Source: Sipunculus nudus
Taxonomy: Eukaryota > Annelida > Sipuncula > Golfingiida > Sipunculidae
NCBI GenBank assembly: GCA_026874595.1
Contig: CM049306.1
Coordinates: 41,106,019-41,170,018 of the forward strand
DNA length: 64,000 bases
Direction of reading: 5' to 3'
Shown here: positions 1 to 12,147 of the stretch, piece by piece
Numbering within the stretch: the first letter of the stretch is position 1
Layout of the letters: every line of letters starts with the position of its first letter
Position numbers and translations under genes: made by a program
The notes under the pieces: model-generated
The model's database searches: none
Told to the model about the DNA's origin: nothing
The model's input: the letters and a program-made list of their open reading frames with translations, nothing else

Positions 1-316
1 CATGGCTTACATATTATAAACAATGCAGGGTACCTTAAGTGGTAAAATTGCATGATTTCTGTCTCGCAGGAGTTTGGATTATACAAAAGAAATAAATGAA
101 AAAGGTCGAACTACAGGTATTGCAACGCATCAATATCAAGCAGGACTAGGGTTACCAAGCATATATCCCAAAACGGTCTTTATAAAGGCCACCTTAACAT
201 CCATATCTAGTCGTTGCATATATATTTTAATCCAAACCTCGCAACAGCGTTTAATTTGGCGGATGCTGATATAGTCCGGAAGATTATTTCGGTAAGGGCT
301 CAAATATACGTTCAAC

Positions 317-693
317 CCACCACACAGCCAAGGTCAAACTTGATATTATGATAGCTTGATACCTCTAAAGCACTGCTAGCTAGACGGTAGTAATGTCAAA
401 TTGTGGCATCAGTTTTGTGGCCGACACTTGACCATAAGAGCTGGAAAAGGATAAAGGGTAAGGGTAAATTAAATGTGAATATCTTGGCTAGGAATCAACC
501 AATTTTTATAATAAAGATATCCCTGGAAAGGTCTTTTACGGGTCCATCAATATATGTAACAACAAACCAAATTTTAGGAAATAAAATGTAAAATCTAATA
601 GAAAAGCTATATTTTTATTATGTTTTCGTATTAAAATTAAATATATTTAACTTTAAATATCAAGTCAGACCTTATTTTTTGGCTGTGTGGTGG
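317..693. mobile_element. MITE-like element with terminal inverted repeats
   Basis: The sequence CCACCACACAGCC at 317-329 reappears inverted at 681-693. The similarity continues inward on both sides to a shared GGTC...ACTTGATATT block, giving an imperfect inverted repeat of roughly 35 bp around a 300-bp AT-rich core. No open reading frame of note lies inside, so a non-autonomous DNA transposon is likely. I found no clear target-site duplication, so the superfamily is not assignable. Confidence 0.5.
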
Positions 694-884
694 ACCTTTT
701 GCCCGGCCCGTGCTCCCTGACTATAATAGTATTACGGTACATCATATATATTCTCCCGATAATGAATGCTCATTGAGAGCATGCGTTCAAGATATATTAT
801 GTGGTGCAAGCCCCAGGTAATTGACGGAACATGGATCATGTGGTTTATACTCAAATGTTGTGAAATATATCACTGTAAACCTAT

Positions 885-1115
885 TAAAGTGTTTAGATCT
901 AAACGCTAAACTAAACACTTTTTTGTCACATTTTTTAAACGCGTAATGGTATTTAGGGTACTAAACAAAGTGTTTAGGCTTAAACACATTGTTTACCGGG
1001 TTAAACACGTCAAAGTGTTTGACGCGTTTACAGTTTGTAACACTTTTTAAACACTTTTTGGTGTTTACGCTGAACACATTGTTTACTTCTTAACTGTGTG
1101 CTTAGGTTTTAGTAA
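885..1115. repeat. Cluster of GTTTA/TAAAC inverted motifs
   Basis: Within about 230 bp the words GTGTTTA and TAAACAC alternate in both orientations more than a dozen times, giving many short hairpins such as GTTTAGATCTAAAC. The same words recur at 3640-4118, where a nearly identical start (AAGTGTTTAGAATCTAAACGC) occurs. This is probably part of a dispersed repeat. No coding potential is seen. Confidence 0.55.
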
Positions 1116-1748
1116 ACACTTGCATGCATGGATTCCTGGTTTGGTCAATAGTCCATGGTGTTAATCCAATAATGGACGGACTCCGCAGGTATATTATCCT
1201 GATTTAAGATGCAGCTTCCAAATACCCTGAAATTATAAATTTAGTGAAAATATAACGCACACTGGACACATAGAAATAAAACAGATGTATATGTTACATA
1301 CTGTATTTATTGGGTACTTAACTGATATTGTCTGTTGTGATGTCTGAATTATACCTATTAATTATGGTTATTAAAATAAGAAGTAAATGGGTAACAATTA
1401 AGGTAAACAGATACATATATATGTGTGTACATAAACACGAATATTCAGTATACTGTGATGATATTGTTAGAAGTAGAGATGAAACTATGTGTGTCTGCGC
1501 AACTATTTCCACTTTCTCCAAAGTACGTACTGTCGCAGTTCCACAGAAAATATCTTGTTCGATGGGGATTATATCCCGAGCATTGCATAGTTATTATAAT
1601 ATATAAGTCTAAACAAAATCCAAGGATGAGAACTGGAAACACCGTGGTTCTCCATGTTAAATTTATGCATGTATATGCATGCATGTTCCAGTGAGAACAA
1701 TCCATGATGCACCTTCTACGCCGCGACATGATTTCTCTCCTTGTCTTG
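1116..1748. other. Non-coding stretch, no gene seen
   Basis: This is AT-rich sequence with short open frames on both strands that show no domain or codon-like composition. If the phosphatase-like relic just upstream on the minus strand were transcribed, this would be its 3' untranslated region; an AATAAA lies on the minus strand at 1306-1311. Confidence 0.4.
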
Positions 1749-2506
1749 CTATACGGCCTCGACGCCATTGTCATCGCGTACAGACATATAACACGATCTT
1801 GAGTGTCGTACGATCGTCTTAACTGATTGTCCTGCAAGGAAAAAAAAAATGAAATGAAAACACGTTAGATATGCATACAGGCACATCCAGGTTGAATATC
1901 AATTTATATCCTTCAATCTCAGAATCAGTATATAATTACTTATATAATGAATTAATCAAAATCAGCAATACAGAAATAAATATTGATTGATATTTATTTA
2001 AAATTAATAAATTTATCACGAGTCATTTTATTGGTTAAATCTAAATACCTCACGGGTCACAAAAATGGACTGTCTTCTTTTGCTTCGCCCTTCTTTTGTT
2101 TCGTCCTTCTTTTTGGACAGGTAACGTTCTTCCCTTAAACAAAATCAACCATCATTAAGTAAGGGCTTGTGCAGTTTAAGGATAGACATGCAGCAGTAAG
2201 ACGAGTATGATGTAAATTGACTATCCACGTGGTATGATTTATCCGGCAACTTTATCCTGTGTTTTAGGTCAGGCCTCAATTATGGGTTTGGAGCGATTGT
2301 TATATTTTAACATTTGCACTCAATACCCTTTATGTCTATATACCCCATGGTAATGACTTAATTAAGCATTTGAAATCGTCAAATAAATTACCTCTTCTTT
2401 GCTGTCCTATAGGTCCCCCACTGCCTACGTGGACTATAGCTGAGGATTTTCTTAAGCTGAGGCTTTTTTTCCCATGCACGAGAACTTGCCAGAAGTCGTG
2501 CACAGT
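1749..2506 (-). pseudogene. Possible protein tyrosine phosphatase C-terminal relic (two exons)
   Basis: Two minus-strand segments with good splice borders join in one frame. The first (2506-2392) follows a pyrimidine-rich TCTCTTCAG acceptor, reads TVHDFWQVL and later AIVHVGSGGPIG, and ends at a GTAATT donor. The second (1831-1749) follows a T-rich CCTTGCAG acceptor, reads QSVKTIVRHSRSCYM, and stops at TAG. In tyrosine phosphatases an F-W helix, then the VHCxxGxGR catalytic loop, then a VKTLRxxR segment occur in this order. Here the loop cysteine is valine, the arginine is absent, and about 20 residues between loop and VKT are missing. I found no WPD-loop exon upstream. It is therefore either a decayed copy or a chance resemblance. 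Confidence 0.3.
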
Positions 2507-3639
2507 CTGAAGAGATAAGATGGACAACAATAAATATGCAGTCAAAGTTGGTATCAAGTCATAGAAAAGTAAATGTATATCATTATAAATTTGTATGTAT
2601 ACTAGAACATGGATTTTTTTCTTTTTGTTAAATTTGAGACTTTTATGTTGAAAACTTTGTATAAACATATGTCTAGACTTAAGCTTTATAAAACAACATG
2701 TAATAACATATAACAACCCTCTGTAAGTATTTATAATAACAATATTGATTAATTATATAATACGTAACATTATGCCATTATGCCGTTATCTTCTCAATGA
2801 CAACTAAGAGCATCTTTTTTTCATGGCGCAGCGACTTGATTTATAATTGAGTGTTGTTTTAAGCTTTCCTAAAAATAAAGCTGCAATAAAATCTGAATAT
2901 TTACAATTCATCAATGGTAGGTTTAACAATGCAAAACGATCTACGATTTAAAAAAAAAAGCTCACTATCTCATACTTGAATAGATTTTTTACAAAGAAAT
3001 CATAACAATGATAAAAAAATTCATAGAAAATTTTGCATTAATAACGACTGTTATATCAGGTAAGATACCTGATCCTTTTTCTTAAATATAAATATGATAC
3101 GCGAACCTTGTTGTGATATTTGATACCTACACTAAGGAGGAACAGGTGATATGAGCAGGCTTTCCAAGGGTGAAAATAGGTCACACTCCAGGACGATGAC
3201 CGTTACAGGAGAGGCTACAGTTTCTCTCTATACATTAAAACATGGACTCGAGTAATACATGAAATCAAATTACCAAAGCTTATCATCTTTAACAAACATA
3301 ACTCGGAATGCGAATGCAAATACCTTTCACATAATGATATCATATACACTTAAAATGTTAGGTTAGGGATAAATAGTAATGGGTCAGATAATGGGTCACA
3401 AGGGCTTGTTCAACTGGTTTCTGGTATATCCATATACTTTGCATAAATTTTCAACAAAAAAAGAATTTATGATCAACATATTTGTACTAACATTTGCTGG
3501 ACATATCTTCAACAATCACGGGGAAATCATATTTGCTCGTATCATATAATCGCTGGATGAAAATCTCACTCTCAAACACGCCGCGTTAAAACAGACAGGA
3601 CTGCGCATGCTTGCAGAGAACTGTTCACGTGACACATCT
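2507..3639. other. AT-rich stretch, no gene seen
   Basis: This is low-GC unique-looking sequence without a recognisable open frame, tandem repeat or RNA gene. Confidence 0.4.
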
Positions 3640-4117
3640 AAACACAACGTTTAGTATTGATAGTTAAACATATAGTTCAGCAAAAGCAGCAGATATGTAC
3701 CTAAGACTACATTTCAAAGAGTCTGAGTGGGGAAGATACATTGTAATTAAAACTGGTTAGCTGATAAGTGGGCAAATGCATAAATACGGATGGAATGGTG
3801 AAAAAAATATGTAATTAAAATAATATAAAGCCGTGTAGCCGGTGTAGGTGTCAGTTTTACCTGTATTCAGTAGCAAAATGTTATCTTAAAGAAAAAAATA
3901 AATAACGATAACTAATAAAATAGTAAGTAATGCAAGATAGGATAAAATTTTGAATTTATTTTCATCTTTTCCCGAGAAAAATGAAGTCTTATCATGAAGG
4001 CTTTGTATTATTGCAGGATAGCTGAACACTGCGTTTAGGTAAAATTGCTGAAATCTAAACCACGTGTTTAACTTAATAAACAAAGTGTTTAGAATCTAAA
4101 CGCATCAGACGTTTACA
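3640..4117. repeat. Second GTTTA/TAAAC motif region
   Basis: Scattered CTAAACAC, GTTTAG and TAAACAAAGTGTTTAG words match those at 885-1115, most densely at 4018-4117. The CpG-rich element that follows appears to have inserted at its right edge: GTTTACA occurs at 4111-4117 and again just beyond that element at 4755-4761. Confidence 0.45.
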
Positions 4118-4745
4118 CCCCCGTCACACGAGAAGGCGATCTCGCTGCGATCACCAAATTGGGGCAGATCGCCGAAGAGCGCAGCCAGATTGGCCTTAAA
4201 TTTTCATGAGCTTCGTGGGAGCGAGATAGTGTCGCTTTGGGTCGTCATATGGTCACCATGAACGCCATGAGTGGCGACCAGTTTTGAACATGGACAAAAT
4301 TTCCGCCGCGGGGTCGCCGTGGATTAAAAGCGCAGTCAGGTCGGAATTCGATCGCCATCAGTGTCCGAACAGCGCAGTACCAGCTTCCTGACAGCGCAGG
4401 TCGATCGCCAGTGAACGGTGTGGTAACGGCAATACCGTTCCACGGCGCTGGACCGGCCCTCTTACCACGCTGCTACCGAGACCTCGGCCGCCCTAATGAG
4501 CTCTTTACACGCTTTGTACGGTACTTCCGCTGCGATTATGACGTTAGAGGTGCGCTTTCGCTGCGCCTAGTGGGATTACAGGGCGCTGCTGCTGTGCTCT
4601 GAAGAAGCTCTATAAATACTTCGCGGCGTTTTCACACGTCGTGTAAGCGGGGTGAGAGCGGCTTTGCGGAGGGTTTTTCTGATGTTGTCGACGACCAACG
4701 ACTCTGCTGGGGTCGCCGTTAGATCTCCTTCTCGTGTGATGGGGG
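4118..4745. mobile_element. CpG-rich DNA element with about 25-bp terminal inverted repeats
   Basis: The left end reads CCCCCGTCACACGAGAAGG followed by CGATCT. The right end, read on the minus strand, is CCCCCATCACACGAGAAGG followed by AGATCT, so about 23 of 25 positions match. The interior is much richer in CpG than its surroundings and repeats the word GATCGCC or GGTCGCC several times. It also holds a TATA-like CTATAAATA near 4611. The 63-codon open frame inside shows no known domain. The outer GTTTACA words at 4111 and 4755 may be a target duplication, but this is uncertain. Confidence 0.55.
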
Positions 4746-4904
4746 CCTTAGTGGGTTTACAGTGTATATGTCACAGAAACCTATTTTTCAGTTTCCACAG
4801 AGCTGCATGTCCGGAAGCATGTGAAGTTTGAGTTTCCTAAAGGTCTTAAGGTCTTTTAGCAGTCTGTATCAGAACTGTTTCGCATTAATAATTAAGGACA
4901 AAGT

Positions 4905-4929
4905 TACACACACACACACACACACACAT

Positions 4930-4961
<32 letters not shown>

Positions 4962-4962
4962 G
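4905..4962. repeat. (CA)n-(TA)n compound microsatellite
   Basis: A CA run passes directly into a TA run. Confidence 0.95.
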
Positions 4963-5730
4963 GTCTTTCATTCACGGACCTGCATCAGATTTTACAAGTT
5001 ACGGCATAAATCCTGATACGCAACATTTATAGCCGCTTTTTTTCAATTATTACATTAATTTAATAGCATTCATAACTCACATAAGCCAAAAATTTGAGGA
5101 CAGCCACTTTCGTCCGTGCTAATAAGTGACCGGCTAAATCTCGCTTGCCTGCATAAACGGACTTCCGGCTCCACCAGCCAATCATTGTTCTCCTCCATCT
5201 ACACGAGAAGCACACTGCGCAGACTCGGACCCACAAGAGTACGACTTTGCTGTTTATGGATTGTTGGCTTCAAAATATGAGACTTGCAACAGTTTGAACC
5301 TTGTGAATGGACAAAGATTGATTATGTAATTTTTGCTCCATAACTCGAACAAAAAATTGTCACAGTGACCTGCTTTTCGATTTCAACGGAAAAAGTATGA
5401 TTATGCATTATTTTGCAGATGAAACCCTTTTTCTTATTTATGGTTTATACGCGTAATTGAAATATAAGCGACCACGTTAAAATAGACTTACAATGACAGC
5501 GCTCGATTTTAGGGGATTTTTTTTTGTATGTGTTTTCTTGAGAAGGGTGTGACTAGGAGTGATTCTTCAGAACAGGAAGGCGCCTAACACGGACCATGCA
5601 TGATTGGCCGAATCCCAACAAGTAAAAATAAATTCCGGTCCTTTGACAAAATGACTTCTTACTTGGAAATTCACACAGTACTTCAACACAGTGCAGCGAT
5701 ACGCCAGTGTGATTCGGTACATACAGTCCG

Positions 5731-5745
5731 CCCCCCCCCCCCCCC
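5731..5745. repeat. Poly-C tract (15 nt)
   Basis: Uninterrupted run of C followed by CAACCC and ACAC repeats. Confidence 0.9.
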
Positions 5746-5807
5746 AACCCAACACACACACGCATTCATCGTTACTTTCCCTGACTGCAACCTGCTGTGT
5801 ATATATT

Positions 5808-5825
5808 AGAGAGAGAGAGAGAGAC

Positions 5826-5856
<31 letters not shown>
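5808..5856. repeat. (GA)n/(GACA)n microsatellite
   Basis: GA run interrupted by CAGA units. Confidence 0.9.
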
Positions 5857-5858
<2 letters not shown>

Positions 5859-5954
5859 TATATAAACATATGTTTATGTATGTGTTTGGGTGTGTAATTT
5901 ATAAGCAGGGCATTTAATAGCTGTGTACATGTATTTCTGAGCAGGGTATTCATA

Positions 5955-6545
5955 AGCCAGCGATCTCTACCAAAGGTCACAGCATTGCATATTAGCGACC
6001 TCTGGTGGAGATTGATTTGCCAGCGTTTACCAGTATGCAGATGATTTCATAAATTTTGAAATATGGTCCCACGGCAAGCCTTCACAATCTTGCTAATTTT
6101 TACCGTATTAACTCATAGTGTAACTGTTGGAGGGTGGAGCCGAATCAAACGCAAAGCATTAGACAGCGATCTCCACCAGAGTTCGCGCAACTACAAGATG
6201 ACATGTTAGCGACCTCTGGTGGATATTGATGATATCATAAAATTTGACACATGGTACCACATGAGGCCTCCCCCAAATTGGTCAATTTTCACCATATTAA
6301 CTCATGTTGTAACCATTGGCGACTGAAGCCAAATCAAACACAAAGGAGGACTTAAAGTAGCCAGCAATCTCCAACAGGGTTCCAACCACTACAAATTTAC
6401 GCTATGATCACATGTTAGCGACCTCAGGTGGACACTGATTTACCAGCTCTTACCGACATGCAGATGACGTCATAAAGTTTGCCGCATGGTTCATCATATT
6501 AACTCATGCTTCAACTATTTGCGGGTGAAGCCGAATCAAACGAAG
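5955..6545. repeat. Tandem array, three units of about 210 bp
   Basis: The phrase TTAGCGACCTCTGGTGGA starts at 5992 and 6206, and a variant (CTCAGGTGGA) starts at 6415, giving spacings of 214 and 209 bp. Each unit continues with similar text including ATATTAACTCAT and GAAGCCGAATCAAAC. The third unit is partial. No coding capacity is shared between units. Confidence 0.8.
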
Positions 6546-6699
6546 GTGTGCTATACTGTGAATATTTTTTCTTTATTGACACGGAAACCCCAAATACGAT
6601 GGATGAATTAGGATACAGAATAAATAATGAAGTCGAAATCTCGAGACAGCATCTCGAAATCTTGACAGAATATTTCGAGAGTTCATAATAGAATTTCGC

Positions 6700-7740
6700 A
6701 ATTAAATTTTTAGGACACGTTGTCAGAGCAAACGTACGTGTATATGCGCGTTGTAAGAGGAAAACAATGTGTATTGTGTACAGTTACAGGTAATCCTTAC
6801 ATATTCCACCTTTAAAGCTATATATTAAAGAAAAAAACTGATAAAAAAATAATGGCAAAAATATCAGGTATACTGATTTGGACCGCACGAGGTTACAGTT
6901 CACGCCAGGAAGGCCACCCTATATATGGTCGGCGATGTATGAGGCATTTATGATAAACTGATCGAACTTTTTAGTTAAATCACTGTCGGAACCTGGTCAA
7001 ATTTGATTTTTAGCAACATATCAAGCCCATTTAATACACATTATCATGGCAAATCAATGTATTCTCTGTGGAAACTTTTTCTAAGACGATTCAGTAGTTA
7101 TGGCGCACAGTGGATTTCTGGCGAACTATTTGGTGGTGTATCATTGGGCCACACAGATACATCCGAGGCCTATTCGGCAACGCTCGGCCGAGGTGTTCCG
7201 AATGTTAAATCAGCCACGTACCCAAATTATTGAACCTGAAATTTTATCCCACCTGCCCTGGCAAATTTCAATACTCTAAAGCTTTAAACTCATGTACTCG
7301 CGTATACGTATATATGCGTGAAAAAATATGTGTTTCTAAAGTGTAAATTCATGATTTTGTCAGCGTGTATAAATAAAGTCCGAGGAATTCCCACAGATGA
7401 CCTAAACCAGCGACGTTTTTTGTCAGGCTTGCTTAATCCATTGTACCGCTAGCGCCATTTCGGCCCTAGGACAACAGTCTCCGACCAGCGTCATAAGAAG
7501 GCTCGATAGGGATACAAATATTTTGCAGAAGCAATATATTAATAATTATAATTATACACGTTGGTTCCATTTATGAGTTACTATGAAATATTGGATCTAA
7601 GACTTGTTTAGATTTAACTTAACTGCATGGAAACATTATAGGCCCTACCTTATCATCTAAAATCTTATACTTTATTGTAATATATTTGAAATGTGATTAA
7701 GTATATATTTATATTTGAAATGTGTCACATAGAGGAAAAA
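6700..7740. other. Non-coding stretch, no gene seen
   Basis: Only short frames without recognisable motifs occur here. No RNA gene or repeat structure was recognised. Confidence 0.35.
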
Positions 7741-8154
7741 AGGTGCGTATATATGTATGTGTCACTGTGTGTATATATATACATGTATATATGTATACGT
7801 GTCACTGCGTGTATATATATTCTACATACTCAGCCTTTACGTGATGGAAAGTTACAACACAGGGGAGGATCCAGAAACGGTGATTGGGGATGGAGGCGCT
7901 CATAACTGGAACAGATGTTATGCACCAGTGTATACTTGTAAATATAAAGAAAAAAAAAAAAAAAAAGAAAATACAACAACAACACATCTTTGAGGATTTG
8001 ACCGGAACGTCAAGGGCGAAGTTTAATTTGTGCAACGCACCGTTATTCCTTTAAAACACACCTATATACACCTACACACCTACACACACACATATACACG
8101 TATATTATATATAATATGTGTATATATATGTGTGTATGTTCTGACCCTGGCCCA

Positions 8155-8211
<57 letters not shown>
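7741..8211. repeat. Microsatellite-rich segment with poly-A and a long (TA)n
   Basis: The segment holds TA/TG alternations at 7748-7825, a poly-A run at 7950-7966, CA/TA alternations from 8056, and an uninterrupted (TA)n at 8156-8211. Apparent tyrosine-isoleucine frames here are repeat translations. Confidence 0.9.
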
Positions 8212-8213
<2 letters not shown>

Positions 8214-9800
8214 TCTTATATGTCTGTTTGTCAGCCTGTTTGATCGTCTCAAAAACTAAAACGCTATAGGTAATTTTATTTAAAGAAAATAACATTTTCT
8301 TCAGCGAACCTTGATAGCAAATTTTGATAAATTATAGAGCTGGTTGGGTTCTACAGATATGTAAATATCGAGTTAACGAACCATGACACACATTTCTTCT
8401 GGCTTAGACGTATACATGCAGATACAGCCAATATACGCTTGTATATATATAGCACGTATGCCAAATTTTGACAAGGAAACTGGAAATATTCCGGATTTGT
8501 ATATCCGGATTGTTGGGGCGGTACTATATAAATAATGTTCTCTGAGTGCTTTCTACCTAAGTATATGCAGACGAAAGTACAAATAAGTCCAGCAAATCTG
8601 TTCCTGTAATTATCTCGATATATTATGTCATTCAATTTGAATCAGAAAACACGACATGCTGAGTCACGTTCAGGTGTATATACACAGCGTATAGGTACAT
8701 GTCTTTACGAGTAGACTAAACCACATATATATAAATATTACATGTCACGGTTTGGCGACCCACTGAATATAAATGATGATAATGCCTAAAGGTTAAGATG
8801 AATCAGCAATAAAAACCGCTTAATGTGTATAGTAAAGTTTACGTAACCTAACTCCATTAAAGGTGCCTATGCACCTAGCTCTTGAAAAAAGAATTAATGT
8901 GGTTTCTTACTTCCTCTGTGTATATGTTACTGATCTAAGGGTAATTCTGGCCGTATATATATATATATTATTATTATCATAGAAGCATAATTTGTTCTTA
9001 AAAGATCATTGCTGTATATAGATCAATGAGAGATTTACGTCATGGTGCACCTTATAAATGCTATATGGTATTTACGCAGGTACCTGCTATATACATGCAT
9101 ATAATGAATATAATTTTATATATGGTCCCAAAATCGTTACCTACAGTGTACTTTTCCTATAACATGGGTGTCACAAAAAAAAAGAAAACCTTGAAAAGTA
9201 TGAATCATGAGCATTTGTATGAGATTATAAACCTGTAAGTGGGTGTTTTCACGCACAAATGCCCGTAGTGAACTGATATATTTTATCAATTTGTGGTTAT
9301 TGTATGGTGAGCTCATGCAGCAAACTAATTAACATATAATATAACAGATAATTTATACATATATAATATAATTTATATGGGCTATTGGATTCACGTTTGG
9401 TAGATTTCATGCATAGCTTCAAAACAACACGTGGAGTGACAGCGTCATACTAAATAAAGCTATAAAATCGCTCTTTTTTCAATGCGTCATCATAATGCCA
9501 TCCGTATATGTGCTAGCATTCGTCGATCATGACCTCATGACTCATATCAGCTGGCATTTAATTAAGATGATATACAAATTATTTGGAGTCGTGATGGCAG
9601 AGAGATTTATTACCTCCGGCAAGGAGGGTATATTTTCATTCTTTTTTTCTTTTCTTTCAGAAAATATGAATGTGGCAATTCGGATGTCGGAATTTAGGGT
9701 ATATACCGACAGTTCTTATCATTATTATTATACATTACAATTCTTGTATAAGTCTGGAGCACGGATCAGTTCTACTATTGACACCTTTACATATACAGAG
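8212..9800. other. AT-rich stretch, no gene seen
   Basis: The longest open frame (9495-9803, plus strand, 102 codons) has no recognisable domain and ends at the simple-sequence domain. I regard the stretch as intergenic. Confidence 0.35.
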
Positions 9801-9837
9801 TAAATGTTGAAATTTGGAAGTAACGATAGAATATAAC

Positions 9838-10345
9838 AATTCAAATAATAAAATATAATATAATGGATATAATATAATATAATATAATATAATATAATAT
9901 AACATAATGATTATAATATAATATATATAATATAATATAATATGATATAATCCACTAATGATACTATGTAAAACCGTATATTACACTTTACAATAATGTA
10001 CTATCCTACACTTACAATGCTATACTGAACTGTATTTTACTACAGTTTACCATAGTTATCATAGTACATGTGTATGTACTATACTGTACTATACTATACG
10101 GTACTGTACTATGCCATACTATACTATACTATACTATATTATACTATACTATACTATACTACACTATCCTATGCACTATTATACACTACTATAATATATA
10201 TAATATAAAATAATATAAAATATAAAATAATATATTATAATATGATATAATATATACTATAATATGAAATAATATATGATATAATACAATACATGTTTAT
10301 AATATAAAGTAAAAAATTATATAATATTATATATAATATAATAAC
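9838..10345. repeat. Simple-sequence domain of (ATAAT)n and (ACTAT)n type pentamers
   Basis: From about 9846 to 9960 the sequence is built of ATAAT units. From about 10072 to 10165 it is built of ACTAT units, with drift through TACTGT forms, and then it returns to ATAAT-like text to 10345. This is about 0.5 kb of low-complexity DNA. Confidence 0.85.
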
Positions 10346-11343
10346 TAATATCCGAGTAGCTTAAATCAAAATACAATGGCGTACTTCCCTCCCTTGTCCT
10401 GTACAGTTTAGGTTATATTGCGTATCTCATCAGGAAGTCTCTTTTATATGTGGATTAGATTTTGGACAAAGTTGGTTATACAGTCCATTTATGCACAGGG
10501 AATTACCACACGTGATAGCCATGCATGCAACCAAAATAGAGCTTGCACCATTCAGGTAGTTAGACATAGTAAATGCATGTTGCATGAGATGATTTCTCTG
10601 ATAAAATGATGAATAATGCATACAGGATGTTAGATCGTACTTGATATTGGAATATTCTTCTCACGTGACGTCAGGGAAACTAAAACGTTAGATTTTCTTA
10701 TCAATCACGTTTACGATATAATTTCAACTTATTAAAAAGAAACATTCAAATAGAATAATAATACTGAAATTGAAGTCTAATCAGAAATACAAAATTATTT
10801 TATGATAAAAGACTTAAACTGAGTAGCTTGATGAACGATGAACGCGCATGCGCATACAGAGTTATCGCTGTACAGCTCAGCTGATGTATAGTAGTTTAGC
10901 TTTCGTCCGTATGTTTAGCTTTCTTTTGAGTATATATATACATACATCACGACAAAAAAATTACACAAAGTCCTGTTTACTCCCGAATGAACACTATACA
11001 CTAATGTTCGACTTGTCAACCCGACTCCTGATCACAAGATCGACGCGCACGTGAAATTGGAATGCACGCTTCTAGTCCAGGCCGCTTATCACTGTATATA
11101 CACAGGCAGTCACCAGCGCTACACGCCGCTAAACAAATTTGGGTTGACACAGTTCTCCACTGAAGTACGCGCTCGTCATACAAGGCTCACAGTCTTCTCT
11201 GTAAGAACACTTAGGAAATGTCTGTCACAGCAGAATAATCCTGGATGTATCAAGCACTATGCACCTGAATATACCACTGTTCACGACAATATTCGGTACC
11301 ACACACGATTAGCGTATAAATTGTCTTGGTCTGTTGCTGGACT

Positions 11344-11517
11344 TCACCACGGCAGAAAACATTGACGGTTTACAAGCCCTTCTGTAAATACGATTCCACT
11401 CTTATGCCCGTTAGCGAGACCTACTTGGCAGCCCGCAGACACTGACGTTCTACACACAGGAACATCCTCACTCAGCTGATAGAACAATACTGAACCCTCC
11501 TCTGGACCGATGACAAA
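11344..11517 (-). other. Open, GC-enriched minus-strand stretch, possible exon
   Basis: A minus-strand frame without an ATG runs for about 57 codons with varied, codon-like composition (for example VLFYQLSEDVPVCRTSV) before a stop at 11344-11346. A CGGTCCAG acceptor-like sequence lies near its upstream end. I recognise no family. It lies just downstream (on the minus strand) of the secreted-protein candidate and could belong to the same transcript, but no donor links them. Confidence 0.15.
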
Positions 11518-11714
11518 CGGTCAGACTACACATGAGAGCAAAACATGGGAGAAAATCAAGTATGCAGGTGCGTTTCCCTTGATATCTACAGTAAACATTG
11601 TTACTACAGGAACCGTTTAGACTAAAACCGACACGGAATTATAACTATCAATTATAAATATCAATTTAACTTTGACTAGAATTAGATTCATATTTTGTAA
11701 AAAGGGGGCAAAGA

Positions 11715-11909
11715 TCAAAGATTATCTTCGGCGGTCCCTCCATTCATGTAAATTAGCAGGAAATAAGGGCCAGTGACGTTGCCAAGATCAGGCAAGGTGT
11801 CCAGGGTCGGCCCAGGGGCCACCGATACCACCAGCCTGTATTCGCTGCACGCGCAGCACACCAATAAAACAAACAGTGAGCCCATACAAGTGACCGCTCC
11901 TTCACGCAT
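11715..11909 (-). CDS. Candidate small secreted protein, unknown family
   Basis: This 64-codon minus-strand frame begins MREGAVTCMGSLFVLLVCCA, a good signal peptide: a short basic start, a hydrophobic core SLFVLLVCCAC, and small residues before a likely cut at about residue 22. The mature part is about 42 residues and includes LGNVTGPYFLLIY, with one NVT glycosylation sequon. The DNA is noticeably more GC-rich than its neighbours, which favours coding. No donor GT lies right at the end, so it is either a complete tiny protein or a truncated first exon. I do not recognise the family. Confidence 0.3.
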   Translation of the reverse strand: MREGAVTCMGSLFVLLVCCACSEYRLVVSVAPGPTLDTLPDLGNVTGPYFLLIYMNGGTAEDNL

Positions 11910-12084
11910 GGGTAATCAAGTAGCACAAAGAGTGCCCGCATTAGGCAGGTCATTTTATTTGTAATATTTCACTTTGGTCAAACAAAAAATGCCCGTTATC
12001 CGTAAAAGCCAGGTGATCGCACTCCAGTGGTCGTATAATAGCCAGTTGCCCGCATTTTACAGGTGGTCTTTCAGACAGGTTGGA

Positions 12085-12086
<2 letters not shown>

Positions 12087-12144
<58 letters not shown>
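12087..12144. repeat. (TA)n microsatellite
   Basis: Uninterrupted TA run. Confidence 0.95.

Positions 12145-12147
<3 letters not shown>

Noticed and set aside
4908-5016. Tyrosine/isoleucine-rich frames here and at other TA runs
   Set aside because: They are translations of dinucleotide microsatellites.
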